Below, piece by piece: positions 53,338 to 60,614 of a DNA stretch of 64,000 nucleotides. The stretch covers positions 2,294,001 through 2,358,000 of the forward strand of contig NZ_CP033924.1 in NCBI RefSeq assembly GCF_003815875.1, given 5' to 3'. Position numbers and translations under genes: made by a program. How positions within the stretch are numbered: the stretch's first letter is position 1; each line of letters starts with the position of its first letter. Under the pieces are notes generated by a model. That model saw nothing but the letters and a program-made list of their open reading frames with translations, searched no databases and was not told the origin of the DNA. This DNA comes from Chryseobacterium lactis. GTDB lineage: Bacteria; Bacteroidota; Bacteroidia; Flavobacteriales; Weeksellaceae.

Positions 53338-54855
53338 ATGAAATTTAATTTTTTAAGAAAAGAAAATAAAGTTGTATTGAACTACGAAGGTGCAAAAGCA
53401 TATACAATGACACCTGCAGAAGAACTCTATAGTGCTGTTGTTACAACAGGACTGTCAGATGCAACCTATGAAAAGGGAAATGACAGATTGGCGAGAATCC
53501 AGTCTCTGATCGAAAAAAATGATCCGGAATTTGTAGCTAAGCTGGCAGTATACGCAAGGAAAGATATGTACCTGCGTTCTATTCCATTGGTTTTGACGAC
53601 TGAATTGGCAAAGCAGGTTTCCGGTACTGATCTGGTAAGCCGAACGGTAGATGGAGTTGTTCAGAGAGCAGATGAAATCACAGAACTTTTGGCTTACTAT
53701 CAGTTGGCAAATGGCAGAACAGAAACAAAGAAACTGAACAGGCTGTCTAAGCAGATCCAAAAAGGACTGGTAAAATCATTCAACAAGTTTGATGAATACC
53801 AGTTTGCAAAATACAACAGAAAAGCTGAAGTGACATTCAAAGATGCTTTGTTTCTTGTTCACCCGAAAGCGAAAGATGAAAACCAGCAAATGATCTTCAA
53901 CAAAATCGTATCCGATATGTTGGAAACGCCTTACACATGGGAAGTAGAGCTTTCAATGCTGGGTCAGACGAAATTTGCAAGTGATGCCGAAAGAAAATCA
54001 GCATTCAAAAGCAAATGGGAAGAACTGATCTTTAGCAATAAAATGGGTTATATGGCTACTTTGCGAAACCTGAGGAACATTCTGGAAGCAGATGTATCAT
54101 CTGATGCAATGAGTAAAGTTTGCCGATATTTGTCCGATGAAAAGGCGGTGTCAAACTCAAAACAGCTCCCATTTCGTTTCCTGGCGGCTTACAGAGAATT
54201 GAAAATCATTGATTCTCCTTACGTATCCTCCGTTTTGGAAGCTTTGGAAGATGCTGTTATGGTGAGTGCCAGAAATATCAAAGGTTTCGGCTTTGAAACT
54301 TCGGTGGTCATTGCCGCAGACGTTTCCGGTTCTATGCAGAAATCGGTTTCTAAGAAAAGCAAAGTATTGCTGTATGATATCGGTTTGCTGATGTCTATGA
54401 TTTTGCAGTCACAGTGTAAAAACGTGGTGACAGGTGTATTCGGTGACCGTTGGCTGCGTGTTGCGATGCCTAAAAGTGGTATTCTGAGAAACGTAGACGC
54501 TTTCTACAAACGTGAAGGTGAAGTGGGCTACTCAACAAATGGCTACCTGGTATTGGAAGACCTGATCAAAAGACAGGAAAAAGTAGACAAAGTAATGTTG
54601 TTCACCGATACTCAGATGTGGAATAGTACAGGCAGCAGAAACTCTTTTGAAGATTTGTGGAACCGATACAAAGCCATCGCTCCCAATGCCAAATTATATA
54701 TTTTTGACCTTGCGGGTTATGGCCGACAGCCCCTCGATGTCAGAAAAAATGATGTATACCTTATTGCAGGTTGGTCAGACAAAATTTTCGATGTATTGAA
54801 TGCGTTGGAAGACCACAAATCTGCAGTACAAATGATACAAAAAGTAGTGCTGTAA
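53338..54855 (+). CDS. rsr: Ro60 orthologue (TROVE-domain protein, Rsr)
   Basis: About 505 residues from the ATG at 53338 (MKFNFLRKENKVVLNYEG); the ATG at 53314 is possible, while the most upstream start lies inside the promoter. The TROVE domain is HEAT-like and ring-forming (YSAVVTTGLSDATYEK ... VQRADEITELLAYYQ). The C-terminal vWA domain has an intact MIDAS start (IAADVSGSMQKSV) and later LFTDTQMWN. Ro proteins bind misfolded RNA ends in the ring and Y RNA on its outer face. Candidate Y RNAs follow downstream, and two share its promoter motif. Confidence 0.9.
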   Translation: MKFNFLRKENKVVLNYEGAKAYTMTPAEELYSAVVTTGLSDATYEKGNDRLARIQSLIEKNDPEFVAKLAVYARKDMYLRSIPLVLTTELAKQVSGTDLVSRTVDGVVQRADEITELLAYYQLANGRTETKKLNRLSKQIQKGLVKSFNKFDEYQFAKYNRKAEVTFKDALFLVHPKAKDENQQMIFNKIVSDMLETPYTWEVELSMLGQTKFASDAERKSAFKSKWEELIFSNKMGYMATLRNLRNILEADVSSDAMSKVCRYLSDEKAVSNSKQLPFRFLAAYRELKIIDSPYVSSVLEALEDAVMVSARNIKGFGFETSVVIAADVSGSMQKSVSKKSKVLLYDIGLLMSMILQSQCKNVVTGVFGDRWLRVAMPKSGILRNVDAFYKREGEVGYSTNGYLVLEDLIKRQEKVDKVMLFTDTQMWNSTGSRNSFEDLWNRYKAIAPNAKLYIFDLAGYGRQPLDVRKNDVYLIAGWSDKIFDVLNALEDHKSAVQMIQKVVL

Positions 54856-54892
54856 CAGGCACTGCTTTTATAAAAACTGATAACCATTTTTT

Positions 54893-54990
54893 TTAGGAGC
54901 TTATTCCCGCTTTCCACTATATCTTTTTCGCAGCGCTTTTTTACAAAGCCATTTCAGAAAAAGGATGCCGTTGCAATCGGGGCTAGAGTA
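54893..54990. repeat. Second copy of a dispersed repeat (see 19560)
   Basis: AGGAGCTTATTCCCGCTTTCCACTATA...GGATGCCGTTGCAATCGGGGCTAG matches in order with 19558-19660 (GGAGCTTTATCCTGCTATCC ... CGTTGC.ATCAGGGCTA). The central segment holds a hairpin-prone AAAAAGG/TTTTTC stretch. Confidence 0.5.
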
Positions 54991-55011
54991 AATCGTTGTA
55001 AATTGTAAATT

Positions 55012-55656
55012 ATGTTGAAACTTATTAATACTATTGAAATCAGTCCATTCAAATATTCTAAAGAAGAATATGAAATGCCGGATATTTCTGATCATCCTGA
55101 TTCTGAAGAGTGGTACAATCGGTGGATAAACGCTATTTCCACTCTTGATCTGGATCTGAACGCCATTAAAGCTGGAGAATGCCTCGTTGACATGGAAAAT
55201 ATTGATGGTAAGAATTTACAGATTATTTTAGAAGTGAACTTAAAAGATTCTGACAAAGATTCAATAAGAGCTTTTGATGGAGGAATCGTTTTAACCATAG
55301 ATGATGAAATTAAAATTGCTCCCAATTGCTGTAGTGATATCGGAAATATTGCCGAATGGCAAAGAATCTTTGAAAAGGAAACTACTGGCTGGTCAGATTT
55401 ATGGATAGGACATCCCTGGATTTTTTATAAAAAAGAGAATGGGAAAATTCAGTTTTCTGATTATTCAGATGAGAATTTAAAGGATTTTAAAGACATAAAG
55501 CCTGTTTTTGAAGTAGATGAAGATCAACTAAAAACAGAATTTCAAAAAATAAAAAAACACCAAACCAATTTTAAAAATAAAATTTTAGAAATTTTAAAAA
55601 AAATGAATTTTGAAAATGCAGAAAAAATTTCAGAAGTAATAGCTGGAATTAAGTAG
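55012..55656 (+). CDS. Acidic hypothetical protein in the rsr-Y RNA locus
   Basis: 214 residues, soluble and acidic, with a C-terminal coiled helix (KTEFQKIKKHQTNFKNKILEIL). It resembles immunity-type or SMI1-like small proteins only in general character. It lies between rsr and the first Y RNA candidate on the same strand. Function unknown. Confidence 0.5.
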   Translation: MLKLINTIEISPFKYSKEEYEMPDISDHPDSEEWYNRWINAISTLDLDLNAIKAGECLVDMENIDGKNLQIILEVNLKDSDKDSIRAFDGGIVLTIDDEIKIAPNCCSDIGNIAEWQRIFEKETTGWSDLWIGHPWIFYKKENGKIQFSDYSDENLKDFKDIKPVFEVDEDQLKTEFQKIKKHQTNFKNKILEILKKMNFENAEKISEVIAGIK

Positions 55657-55722
55657 CACCTACATGTTCAGGATCTGAACTTTTGGTTCTTTTGCTTCAA
55701 GGCAAAACGAACAAAAAAATAG

Positions 55723-55800
55723 CCAATGTCGTACGTAAGAGTTCCATCATCAAACTTTTAATTTGAACAGAATCAAAAACTCTTACCCATTGTTACTTGG
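55723..55800 (+). ncRNA. Candidate Y RNA A (short type)
   Basis: Closing CCAA/TTGG, then TGTCGT, then a perfect 9-bp stem GTAAGAGTT (55735-55743) with AACTCTTAC (55778-55786). The apical part carries the CATC variant of the family core. Sits between two ORFs and is followed by T-rich DNA. Confidence 0.6.
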
Positions 55801-55819
55801 TTTAATTTAAAATAGTATT

Positions 55820-56347
55820 ATGGGTAATTTAATGTTCAGAATTGAACAGGACCTTAAAGAAGGCAGAAAGAAAAAAGCATGTGATAGGCTAAAAAATATG
55901 ATCAATCAGTTTCCAAATGATATTTCTCTGAGAAAAAAGCTAGGACAGATTTATTTTGAAGCAGGATTTATTGACGAAGCTGGAAAATTCTGGATTCTCT
56001 GCGCTCCTGAAAATAATGAAATGAAAAATGCGGTGGAGATTTATAGAAAATCATTAAGCAATTCAGGAAGTGCAATTTTAAAAGATATTGTTTTCAGAGG
56101 AAACAAGGGGCTTCTTAATGAATATGCAATGAAAGTAATGGCTGAACTTGAACAAGATAGTTTCAAAGTCACAAAACATATTCCTGTTTTTAAAGCAAAA
56201 ACAAGAGAAATAGGTAAGCATAAGGAGAGTCATACAGATCTTTTAAGTAAGATAGGAATCTTCCTCTTCATCGGATTAGTTATCTTAATTCCGGTTTTAG
56301 GAATTTTTAAGTTACTTGAACTGATATCTTCATTATTTTTCCAATAA
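55820..56347 (+). CDS. DUF6584-like TPR protein with C-terminal membrane helix
   Basis: 175 residues. The N-terminal half reads like DUF6584 (DLKEGRKKKACDRLKNMINQFPNDISLRKKLGQIYFEAGFIDEAGKFWIL), a TPR-like hairpin pair. The C-terminus is a hydrophobic helix (about 146-170). It lies between Y RNA candidates A and B1, so it may share their transcript. Role unknown. Confidence 0.6.
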   Translation: MGNLMFRIEQDLKEGRKKKACDRLKNMINQFPNDISLRKKLGQIYFEAGFIDEAGKFWILCAPENNEMKNAVEIYRKSLSNSGSAILKDIVFRGNKGLLNEYAMKVMAELEQDSFKVTKHIPVFKAKTREIGKHKESHTDLLSKIGIFLFIGLVILIPVLGIFKLLELISSLFFQ

Positions 56348-56356
56348 AAATCAAAC

Positions 56357-56393
56357 TGCGTAAAAAGAGTGCGTATTTACTACATAATTTTGC
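56357..56393 (+). promoter_or_regulatory. Special promoter, copy 3 (Y RNAs B1/B2)
   Basis: TGCGTAAAAAGAGTGCGTA (56357-56375), 13 bp, then TTTGC, with TAATTTTG as the -7 box. Candidate Y RNA B1 begins about 13 bp downstream, so its 5' end is near the start site. Confidence 0.7.
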
Positions 56394-56405
56394 AGTGTTC
56401 ATCAT

Positions 56406-56472
56406 ACTGGTGCCGTTAGAAAAGACATTCATCGAATCCAAATTGACAAAGTCTTTCCACAGATTGCCCGGT
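56406..56472 (+). ncRNA. Candidate Y RNA B1 (short type)
   Basis: Closing ACTGG/CCGGT, family core TGCCGT, stem AAAGAC/GTCTTT, apical CATCG. About 67 nt, no tRNA-like module. Confidence 0.6.
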
Positions 56473-56478
56473 ACTTAT

Positions 56479-56561
56479 AACCAATGCCGTAAATAAGAGT
56501 TTCATCGTTAACTTCCAATTGAATTATCATTTACTCTTACAATCAATTGCTTGGTTTTTTT
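56479..56561 (+). ncRNA. Candidate Y RNA B2 (short type)
   Basis: Closing AACCAA/TTGGTT running into a T7 tract, core TGCCGT, stem TAAGAGT/ACTCTTA, apical CATCG. The closing stem plus T-run would also terminate transcription. Confidence 0.65.
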
Positions 56562-56575
56562 AATAAAAAAATAAC

Positions 56576-56612
56576 TGCGTAAAAAGAATGCGTAGTAGAA
56601 ATATAAATTTGC
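56576..56612 (+). promoter_or_regulatory. Special promoter, copy 4 (Y RNA array)
   Basis: TGCGTAAAAAGAATGCGTA (56576-56594), 13 bp, then TTTGC, with TAAATTTG as the -7 box. The first array unit starts about 35 bp downstream. Confidence 0.7.
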
Positions 56613-56646
56613 AACAAGAAACTAATAACTATGAATTAATAATTAA

Positions 56647-56774
56647 AAGCAAGTGTCGTAAAATAGAGTTACTTCGTTTTCAGGGCGGCAATACAGGTTC
56701 GATTCCTGTCCTTTGGGTAGTGAAAATGGTAACACTCCGCCAGTAAGTCTCTGTTTGATTCATTTACCTTGCTT
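56647..56774 (+). ncRNA. Candidate Y RNA 1 with permuted tRNA-like module
   Basis: Closing AAGCAAG/CTTGCTT, core TGTCGT, apical ACTTCG. Inside, a T arm ACAGG-TTCGATT-CCTGT comes before a D-arm-like AGTGAAAATGGTAACAC, the reverse of normal tRNA order. Confidence 0.65.
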
Positions 56775-56780
56775 ACACAT

Positions 56781-56923
56781 AATCAAGTGTCGTTTTTGGA
56801 GTCATACTTCGATTCACACCATCCGGTCACAGGTTCGATTCCTGTCATTCTTGTTGTAAACGGGATGTAGCTCAGCAGGTGGAGCAGATGGAAAAGAAAG
56901 ACTCCGCCTTTTTAACCTTGATT
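56781..56923 (+). ncRNA. Candidate Y RNA 2 with permuted tRNA-like module
   Basis: Perfect closing AATCAAG/CTTGATT running into T6, core TGTCGT, stem GGAGTC/GACTCC, apical ACTTCG. T arm ACAGG-TTCGATT-CCTGT, a loop, an acceptor-like CATTC/GGGATG pairing, then a D arm GTAGCTCAGCAGGTGGAGC. Confidence 0.7.
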
Positions 56924-56927
56924 TTTT

Positions 56928-57035
56928 AAAGAGTGCCGTAGAGAAGGCTTACTTCGGTAAATCTTATGATATTGGTTCAACTCCAGAAAGGTCATGAAAA
57001 TGATCTGTAAAAGTCTTTTCACACTTCGCCTCTTT
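56928..57035 (+). ncRNA. Candidate Y RNA 3 (reduced tRNA-like module)
   Basis: Closing AAAGAG/CTCTTT with a T-run, core TGCCGT, stem AGAAGGCTT with AAGTCTTTT (wobbles), apical ACTTCG. Shortened T-like arm TTGG-TTCAACT-CCAG and a small hairpin GGTCA/TGATC. Confidence 0.6.
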
Positions 57036-57051
57036 TTAATTTAAAAAAACT

Positions 57052-57202
57052 AAACAAGTGCCGTAGAATAGTGTTACTTCGATCATCACGACGGGGACAC
57101 GGGTTCAAGTCCCGTCTCTTCCACTAAAATACAGATTTGCTGTGGGAAGAGTAGCTCAGTTGGTTAGAGCACGACATTACACGTTCAGTCATTGCCTTGT
57201 TT
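57052..57202 (+). ncRNA. Candidate Y RNA 4 with clearest permuted tRNA module
   Basis: Closing AAACAAG/CTTGTTT, core TGCCGT, stem GTGT/ACAC, apical ACTTCG. T arm ACGGG-TTCAAGT-CCCGT leads into TCTTCC, which pairs with GGGAAGA (57144-57150). A near-consensus D arm GTAGCTCAGTTGGTTAGAGC follows. This is a tRNA whose 3' half precedes its 5' half, with the Y stem in place of the anticodon arm. Confidence 0.72.
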
Positions 57203-57335
57203 TTACCATAACAGGAAGCTGGAAGCGGGAAATTGGAAACCATCTTTGTATATAATTTTCTACCCGGTCAGAGAGATTACTTTCAGACCTTTACAAGATC
57301 CAATCTTTCCGTTTTCGGTTTCTTTTTTCCAACAT

Positions 57336-57465
57336 AGAAGTGTCGTCAGGAAAAATTTCATCGGTACGCAATTGGGGAGGAATAGCGAAGTCGGTCATTC
57401 CGGCAAGGCTATCCGGTTCGACTCCGGCAAACCTGGACCCCGTTTTTTCCTTATCATAACCTTTT
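57336..57465 (+). ncRNA. Candidate Y RNA 5 with tRNA-like module in normal order
   Basis: Core TGTCGT, apical CATCG, Y stem AGGAAAAA (57348-57355) with TTTTTTCCT near 57443. Inside, GGGG/CCCC closes a module with an ATAGC/GCTAT arm followed by a T arm CCGG-TTCGACT-CCGG. Confidence 0.55.
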
Positions 57466-57471
57466 AATAAA

Positions 57472-57496
57472 AAAGGCCGGTACGTTATTTACCGGC
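57472..57496. terminator. Bidirectional terminator after the Y RNA array
   Basis: GCCGGTA pairs with TACCGGC, with A- and T-rich flanks. It separates the plus-strand RNA array from the convergent HTH genes. Confidence 0.7.
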
Positions 57497-57820
57497 ATTT
57501 TCTATACTTTCAAGCTCTTGCTCAAACATTACCTTCCATTTCGAAAGGGTAGTTCTGCTTATTTTATATTTCTTAGACATATAACTTGTAGAATGGCCAT
57601 GCTTCTTTTGGTACTGAAGCAGTTTTAGCATGGTTTTTTTATCATATGTTTTAAGCTTTTGATTTTCCCTGGAAGGTTTAAAAAGCCTGTCATTAAATTT
57701 CAGAACATCCTCCGTTGTATTAAGCTTATCCAAAAGTTCCCGTACTTTCGGATCTTTTAATTTTTCCGGATATTCCATTTTCAGCATATCCTGGTAAATT
57801 TTTTTATAATTGGGACGCAT
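57485..57820 (-). CDS. Helix-turn-helix protein, transposase-like (second of a pair)
   Basis: 111 residues with an HTH of the transposase or response-regulator kind (TMLKLLQYQKKHGHSTSYMSKKYKISRTTLSKWKVMFEQEL). No DDE catalytic domain. Its start overlaps the previous stop by one base. This pair is familiar from Chryseobacterium-type genomes in many copies; its function is unknown. Confidence 0.6.
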   Translation of the reverse strand: MRPNYKKIYQDMLKMEYPEKLKDPKVRELLDKLNTTEDVLKFNDRLFKPSRENQKLKTYDKKTMLKLLQYQKKHGHSTSYMSKKYKISRTTLSKWKVMFEQELESIENAGK

Positions 57821-58260
57821 CAGCTATTATTTTCTCCGTTAGTATTATCTGTCTTTTGAAGCCATCTGTGGAGGGTACTTTTCGGAATAGAATATTCTTT
57901 AATCACTTCACTTTGGGTCATCTCACCGGAAAGAATTCTTTTCATAATAAAATCTTTAATTTCCTGAGTGTAAATATTCTTCCTGAAATAAGGAATTTTA
58001 TCAGATTTCTGTTGATTTTTATTAACTGCTGCCGGTGGAGCGTATAATATTAAATGTGAACTATAGAGTCTGAAAAAATCGTATTCCAATAACTTACTCC
58101 ATCTCAGGAGAAGATCAGCATCTAAAGATCTGCTTTTAAACATGTTTTCTACAGATTCTTCGTCTTTGCCTAAGAATTTACATATCCTTTCCATTGGTAT
58201 TTCATTCTCCTCAACCCTCTCCTTTATAAACTTTCCAATATGGATTTCTTTATATAACAT
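57820..58260 (-). CDS. Helix-turn-helix protein, XRE-plus-HTH (first of a pair)
   Basis: 146 residues: an XRE-like N-terminus (GKFIKERVEENEIPMERICKFLGKDEESVENMF ... DLLLRWSKLLEYDFFRLY) and a C-terminal transposase-type HTH (MTQSEVIKEYSIPKSTLHRWLQKT). Co-transcribed with the next gene. A DNA-binding regulator rather than a mobile element, since nothing resembling a DDE nuclease is present. Confidence 0.65.
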   Translation of the reverse strand: MLYKEIHIGKFIKERVEENEIPMERICKFLGKDEESVENMFKSRSLDADLLLRWSKLLEYDFFRLYSSHLILYAPPAAVNKNQQKSDKIPYFRKNIYTQEIKDFIMKRILSGEMTQSEVIKEYSIPKSTLHRWLQKTDNTNGENNS

Positions 58261-58290
58261 TTTATTGAATATTATCTTTTGTTAAAACTT

Positions 58291-58425
58291 ATGCAGCAAA
58301 AAACGAAAAAAGGTAGTATATTATTATATAATGAGGGGTGTGATCCACATATTGTGAAAAATGAAAGTCATTATTCAAGAATATTAAATACATTGAATGA
58401 CGCCGGACACTTCCAAAAAAATTAG
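58291..58425 (+). CDS. Possible small protein (44 aa) divergent from the HTH pair
   Basis: ATG at 58291 to TAG, 44 residues (MQQKTKKGSILLYNEGCD ...). Composition is protein-like, but there is no homologue I know. It shares the upstream region with the HTH pair. Confidence 0.3.
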   Translation: MQQKTKKGSILLYNEGCDPHIVKNESHYSRILNTLNDAGHFQKN

Positions 58426-58883
58426 AATAGCTGGTATCTTAAAAAGAATGTATTTATTGTTACTTTAATATGATTTGAGGTATATTCCTTATTTTTCAAT
58501 GGGCTTATAACTTTTCTCCTTCCAACTTCTTTTTCTTACCATCTGTGCAAATAATATAACCTATTAAAGTTTTTTCATGCAATCCTATTTGTGTTAAGCA
58601 TTTACTTGTTATTACTGGTTATGTGTTGATAACTAGCGTTTTACATTCTTTATTTTTTAATTCAATAACAAATGAACTGCTTAATGGGTTTCAAATTTAA
58701 ACAAAAATTGAAAACGAGAATACGAATAAATACAAAAAAGTCTACATATCATCTAATTTTAATTAAAATTAACATATTATATAAACAGATGTGTGAATTA
58801 TCTTAAAAAATTGAAATGATATTAAAAAACGGGAAAATAAAAAAATTGTGTAGCATTGAGCAAGTCCATAACTTTGCAATGCA
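58426..58883. other. Intergenic stretch, nothing recognised
   Basis: About 460 bp, very AT-rich, no ORF of note or clear hairpin. Near 58848 GTGTAGCATTGAGC...CTTTGCA forms a -7 box (AACTTTGC) for the SulP gene. Confidence 0.5.
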
Positions 58884-60422
58884 ATGAAAAATACACTAAG
58901 CTTATTCGACTTTTCGAAAAAAATAAATTATAAAAATGAGCTTTTGGCCGGGTTTACCGTAGCCATGACCATGATCCCGGAATCTCTTTCATTCGCTATT
59001 CTGGCTGGTCTTTCACCACTTACAGGATTGTATGCTGCCTTTATGATGGGATTGGTAACAGCTGTTTTAGGCGGTCGCCCGGGAATGGTATCCGGTGGAG
59101 CCGGTGCAACGATTGTAGTTTTGATTGCTCTGATACAATCTCATGGGATAGAATATCTTTTTGCCACAGTAGTACTTGCGGGAATTCTCCAGATGCTTGT
59201 CGGAATCTTTAAACTGGGAAAGTTTGTACGACTGATTCCGCAACCTGTTATGTACGGATTTTTGAACGGATTAGCCATTATCATTTTCATGGCACAGATT
59301 GAACAATTTAAAATTACAGATAGTCACGGAGCGGTAAGCTGGCTTCAGGGAGTTCCTTTGTATATCATGGGTGGGCTCACGGCCATGACTATTGCCATTG
59401 TATATTTCTTTCCTAAAATCACAAAGGCTGTGCCGGCATCTTTGGTTGCTATTATGATCGTCTTTGCCGTTGTTTTAGGTTTTAATATCAATACTAAAAC
59501 AGTAGTTGATATCGCCCATATCAGTGGAAATCTTCCAAGTTTTCATATTCCTCAGATTCCTTTTTCTTTGGAAACACTGCAGATTATTTTCCCCTATGCC
59601 CTGATTATGGCCGGAGTTGGTTTGATTGAATCTCTTCTGACGTTATCAATGGTAGATGAGATTACCAATTCTAAAGGAAATACGAACAGAGAATCAATCG
59701 CTCAGGGTCTTGCCAATATGACGAACGGATTTTTCGGCGGAATGGGCGGCTGTGCGATGGTTGCACAAACTCTGGTAAACCTGAATGCAGGGTCAAGAGC
59801 CAGACTTTCAGGAATTATTGCTTCTTTGATGATCTTAGTGATTATTTTATTCGGAGCACCCGTTATTGAGAAAATTCCAATGGCAGCGTTGGTTGGAGTG
59901 ATGATGATGGTTGCGCTCAGTACTTTTCAATGGGTATCCATCAGAGTTATCAACAAAATGCCAAAGTCGGATATATTTGTCGGCATTACGGTAGCACTGA
60001 TAACGGTCATTTTGCACAATCTTGCGTTGGCTGTTTTGGTAGGAGTAATTATTTCAGCACTTGTTTTTGCCTGGGATAATGCCAAAAGAATCCGTGCAAA
60101 AAAATATACAGATGAAAACGGAATAAAACATTATGAAATATCAGGTCCATTATTCTTTGGTTCTGTAACTGCATTTGCTGATAAATTTGATCCGATGAAC
60201 GATCCGGACGAAGTCGTTGTAGATTTCAAAGAAAGCCGGATTGTGGATATGAGTGCTATTGATACGTTGGATAAATTATCAAAACGATATAAGCAACAAA
60301 ATAAAACGGTATATCTGCGTCATCTCAGCGAAGACTGCCGAAAGATGCTAAAGACTGCTGAAGCTGTTATTGAAGTAAATATTCAGGAAGATCCGACCTA
60401 TAAAGTGATGCCGGAAAGATAA
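58884..60422 (+). CDS. SulP-family anion transporter with STAS domain
   Basis: 512 residues. The first 400 form the SulP membrane domain with the signature ELLAGFTVAMTMIPESLSFAILAGLSPLTGLYAAF. The C-terminal 110 residues are a STAS domain (DEVVVDFKESRIVDMSAIDTLDKL). Probably carries sulfate, bicarbonate or similar anions. The promoter has ACTTTGCA just before the start. A simple-sequence repeat follows. Confidence 0.92.
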   Translation: MKNTLSLFDFSKKINYKNELLAGFTVAMTMIPESLSFAILAGLSPLTGLYAAFMMGLVTAVLGGRPGMVSGGAGATIVVLIALIQSHGIEYLFATVVLAGILQMLVGIFKLGKFVRLIPQPVMYGFLNGLAIIIFMAQIEQFKITDSHGAVSWLQGVPLYIMGGLTAMTIAIVYFFPKITKAVPASLVAIMIVFAVVLGFNINTKTVVDIAHISGNLPSFHIPQIPFSLETLQIIFPYALIMAGVGLIESLLTLSMVDEITNSKGNTNRESIAQGLANMTNGFFGGMGGCAMVAQTLVNLNAGSRARLSGIIASLMILVIILFGAPVIEKIPMAALVGVMMMVALSTFQWVSIRVINKMPKSDIFVGITVALITVILHNLALAVLVGVIISALVFAWDNAKRIRAKKYTDENGIKHYEISGPLFFGSVTAFADKFDPMNDPDEVVVDFKESRIVDMSAIDTLDKLSKRYKQQNKTVYLRHLSEDCRKMLKTAEAVIEVNIQEDPTYKVMPER

Positions 60423-60487
60423 AAAGAGATATTTAAATGAGAGATGAAGAGATAATAGATATGAAATGAAAGGTTTAAACTAATTTT

Positions 60488-60554
60488 ATCATCAATCATC
60501 AATCATCAATCATCAATTATCAATCATCAATTATCAATTATCAATTATCAATTA
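60488..60554. repeat. Tandem TCAATCA/TCAATTA microsatellite
   Basis: About nine 7-bp units, mostly (A)TCAATCA and ATCAATT, the reverse complement of the repeat at 53016. Confidence 0.8.
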
Positions 60555-60578
60555 TAAAAGATAATACCCATAACCAGA

Positions 60579-60614
60579 CAAGGACTGTAATTCTATTTAC
60601 AGTCCTTGCTTTTT
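60579..60614. terminator. Terminator between SulP and EF-G genes
   Basis: AAGGACTGTAA pairs with TTACAGTCCTT; it serves the EF-G gene and the convergent SulP transcript. Confidence 0.8.

Noticed and set aside
57192..57467. ORF of 91 aa
   Set aside because: It covers the structured RNA region and unit 5; its codon usage is not protein-like.
57485..58260. Insertion sequence
   Set aside because: Only HTH domains, no DDE domain or terminal inverted repeats.
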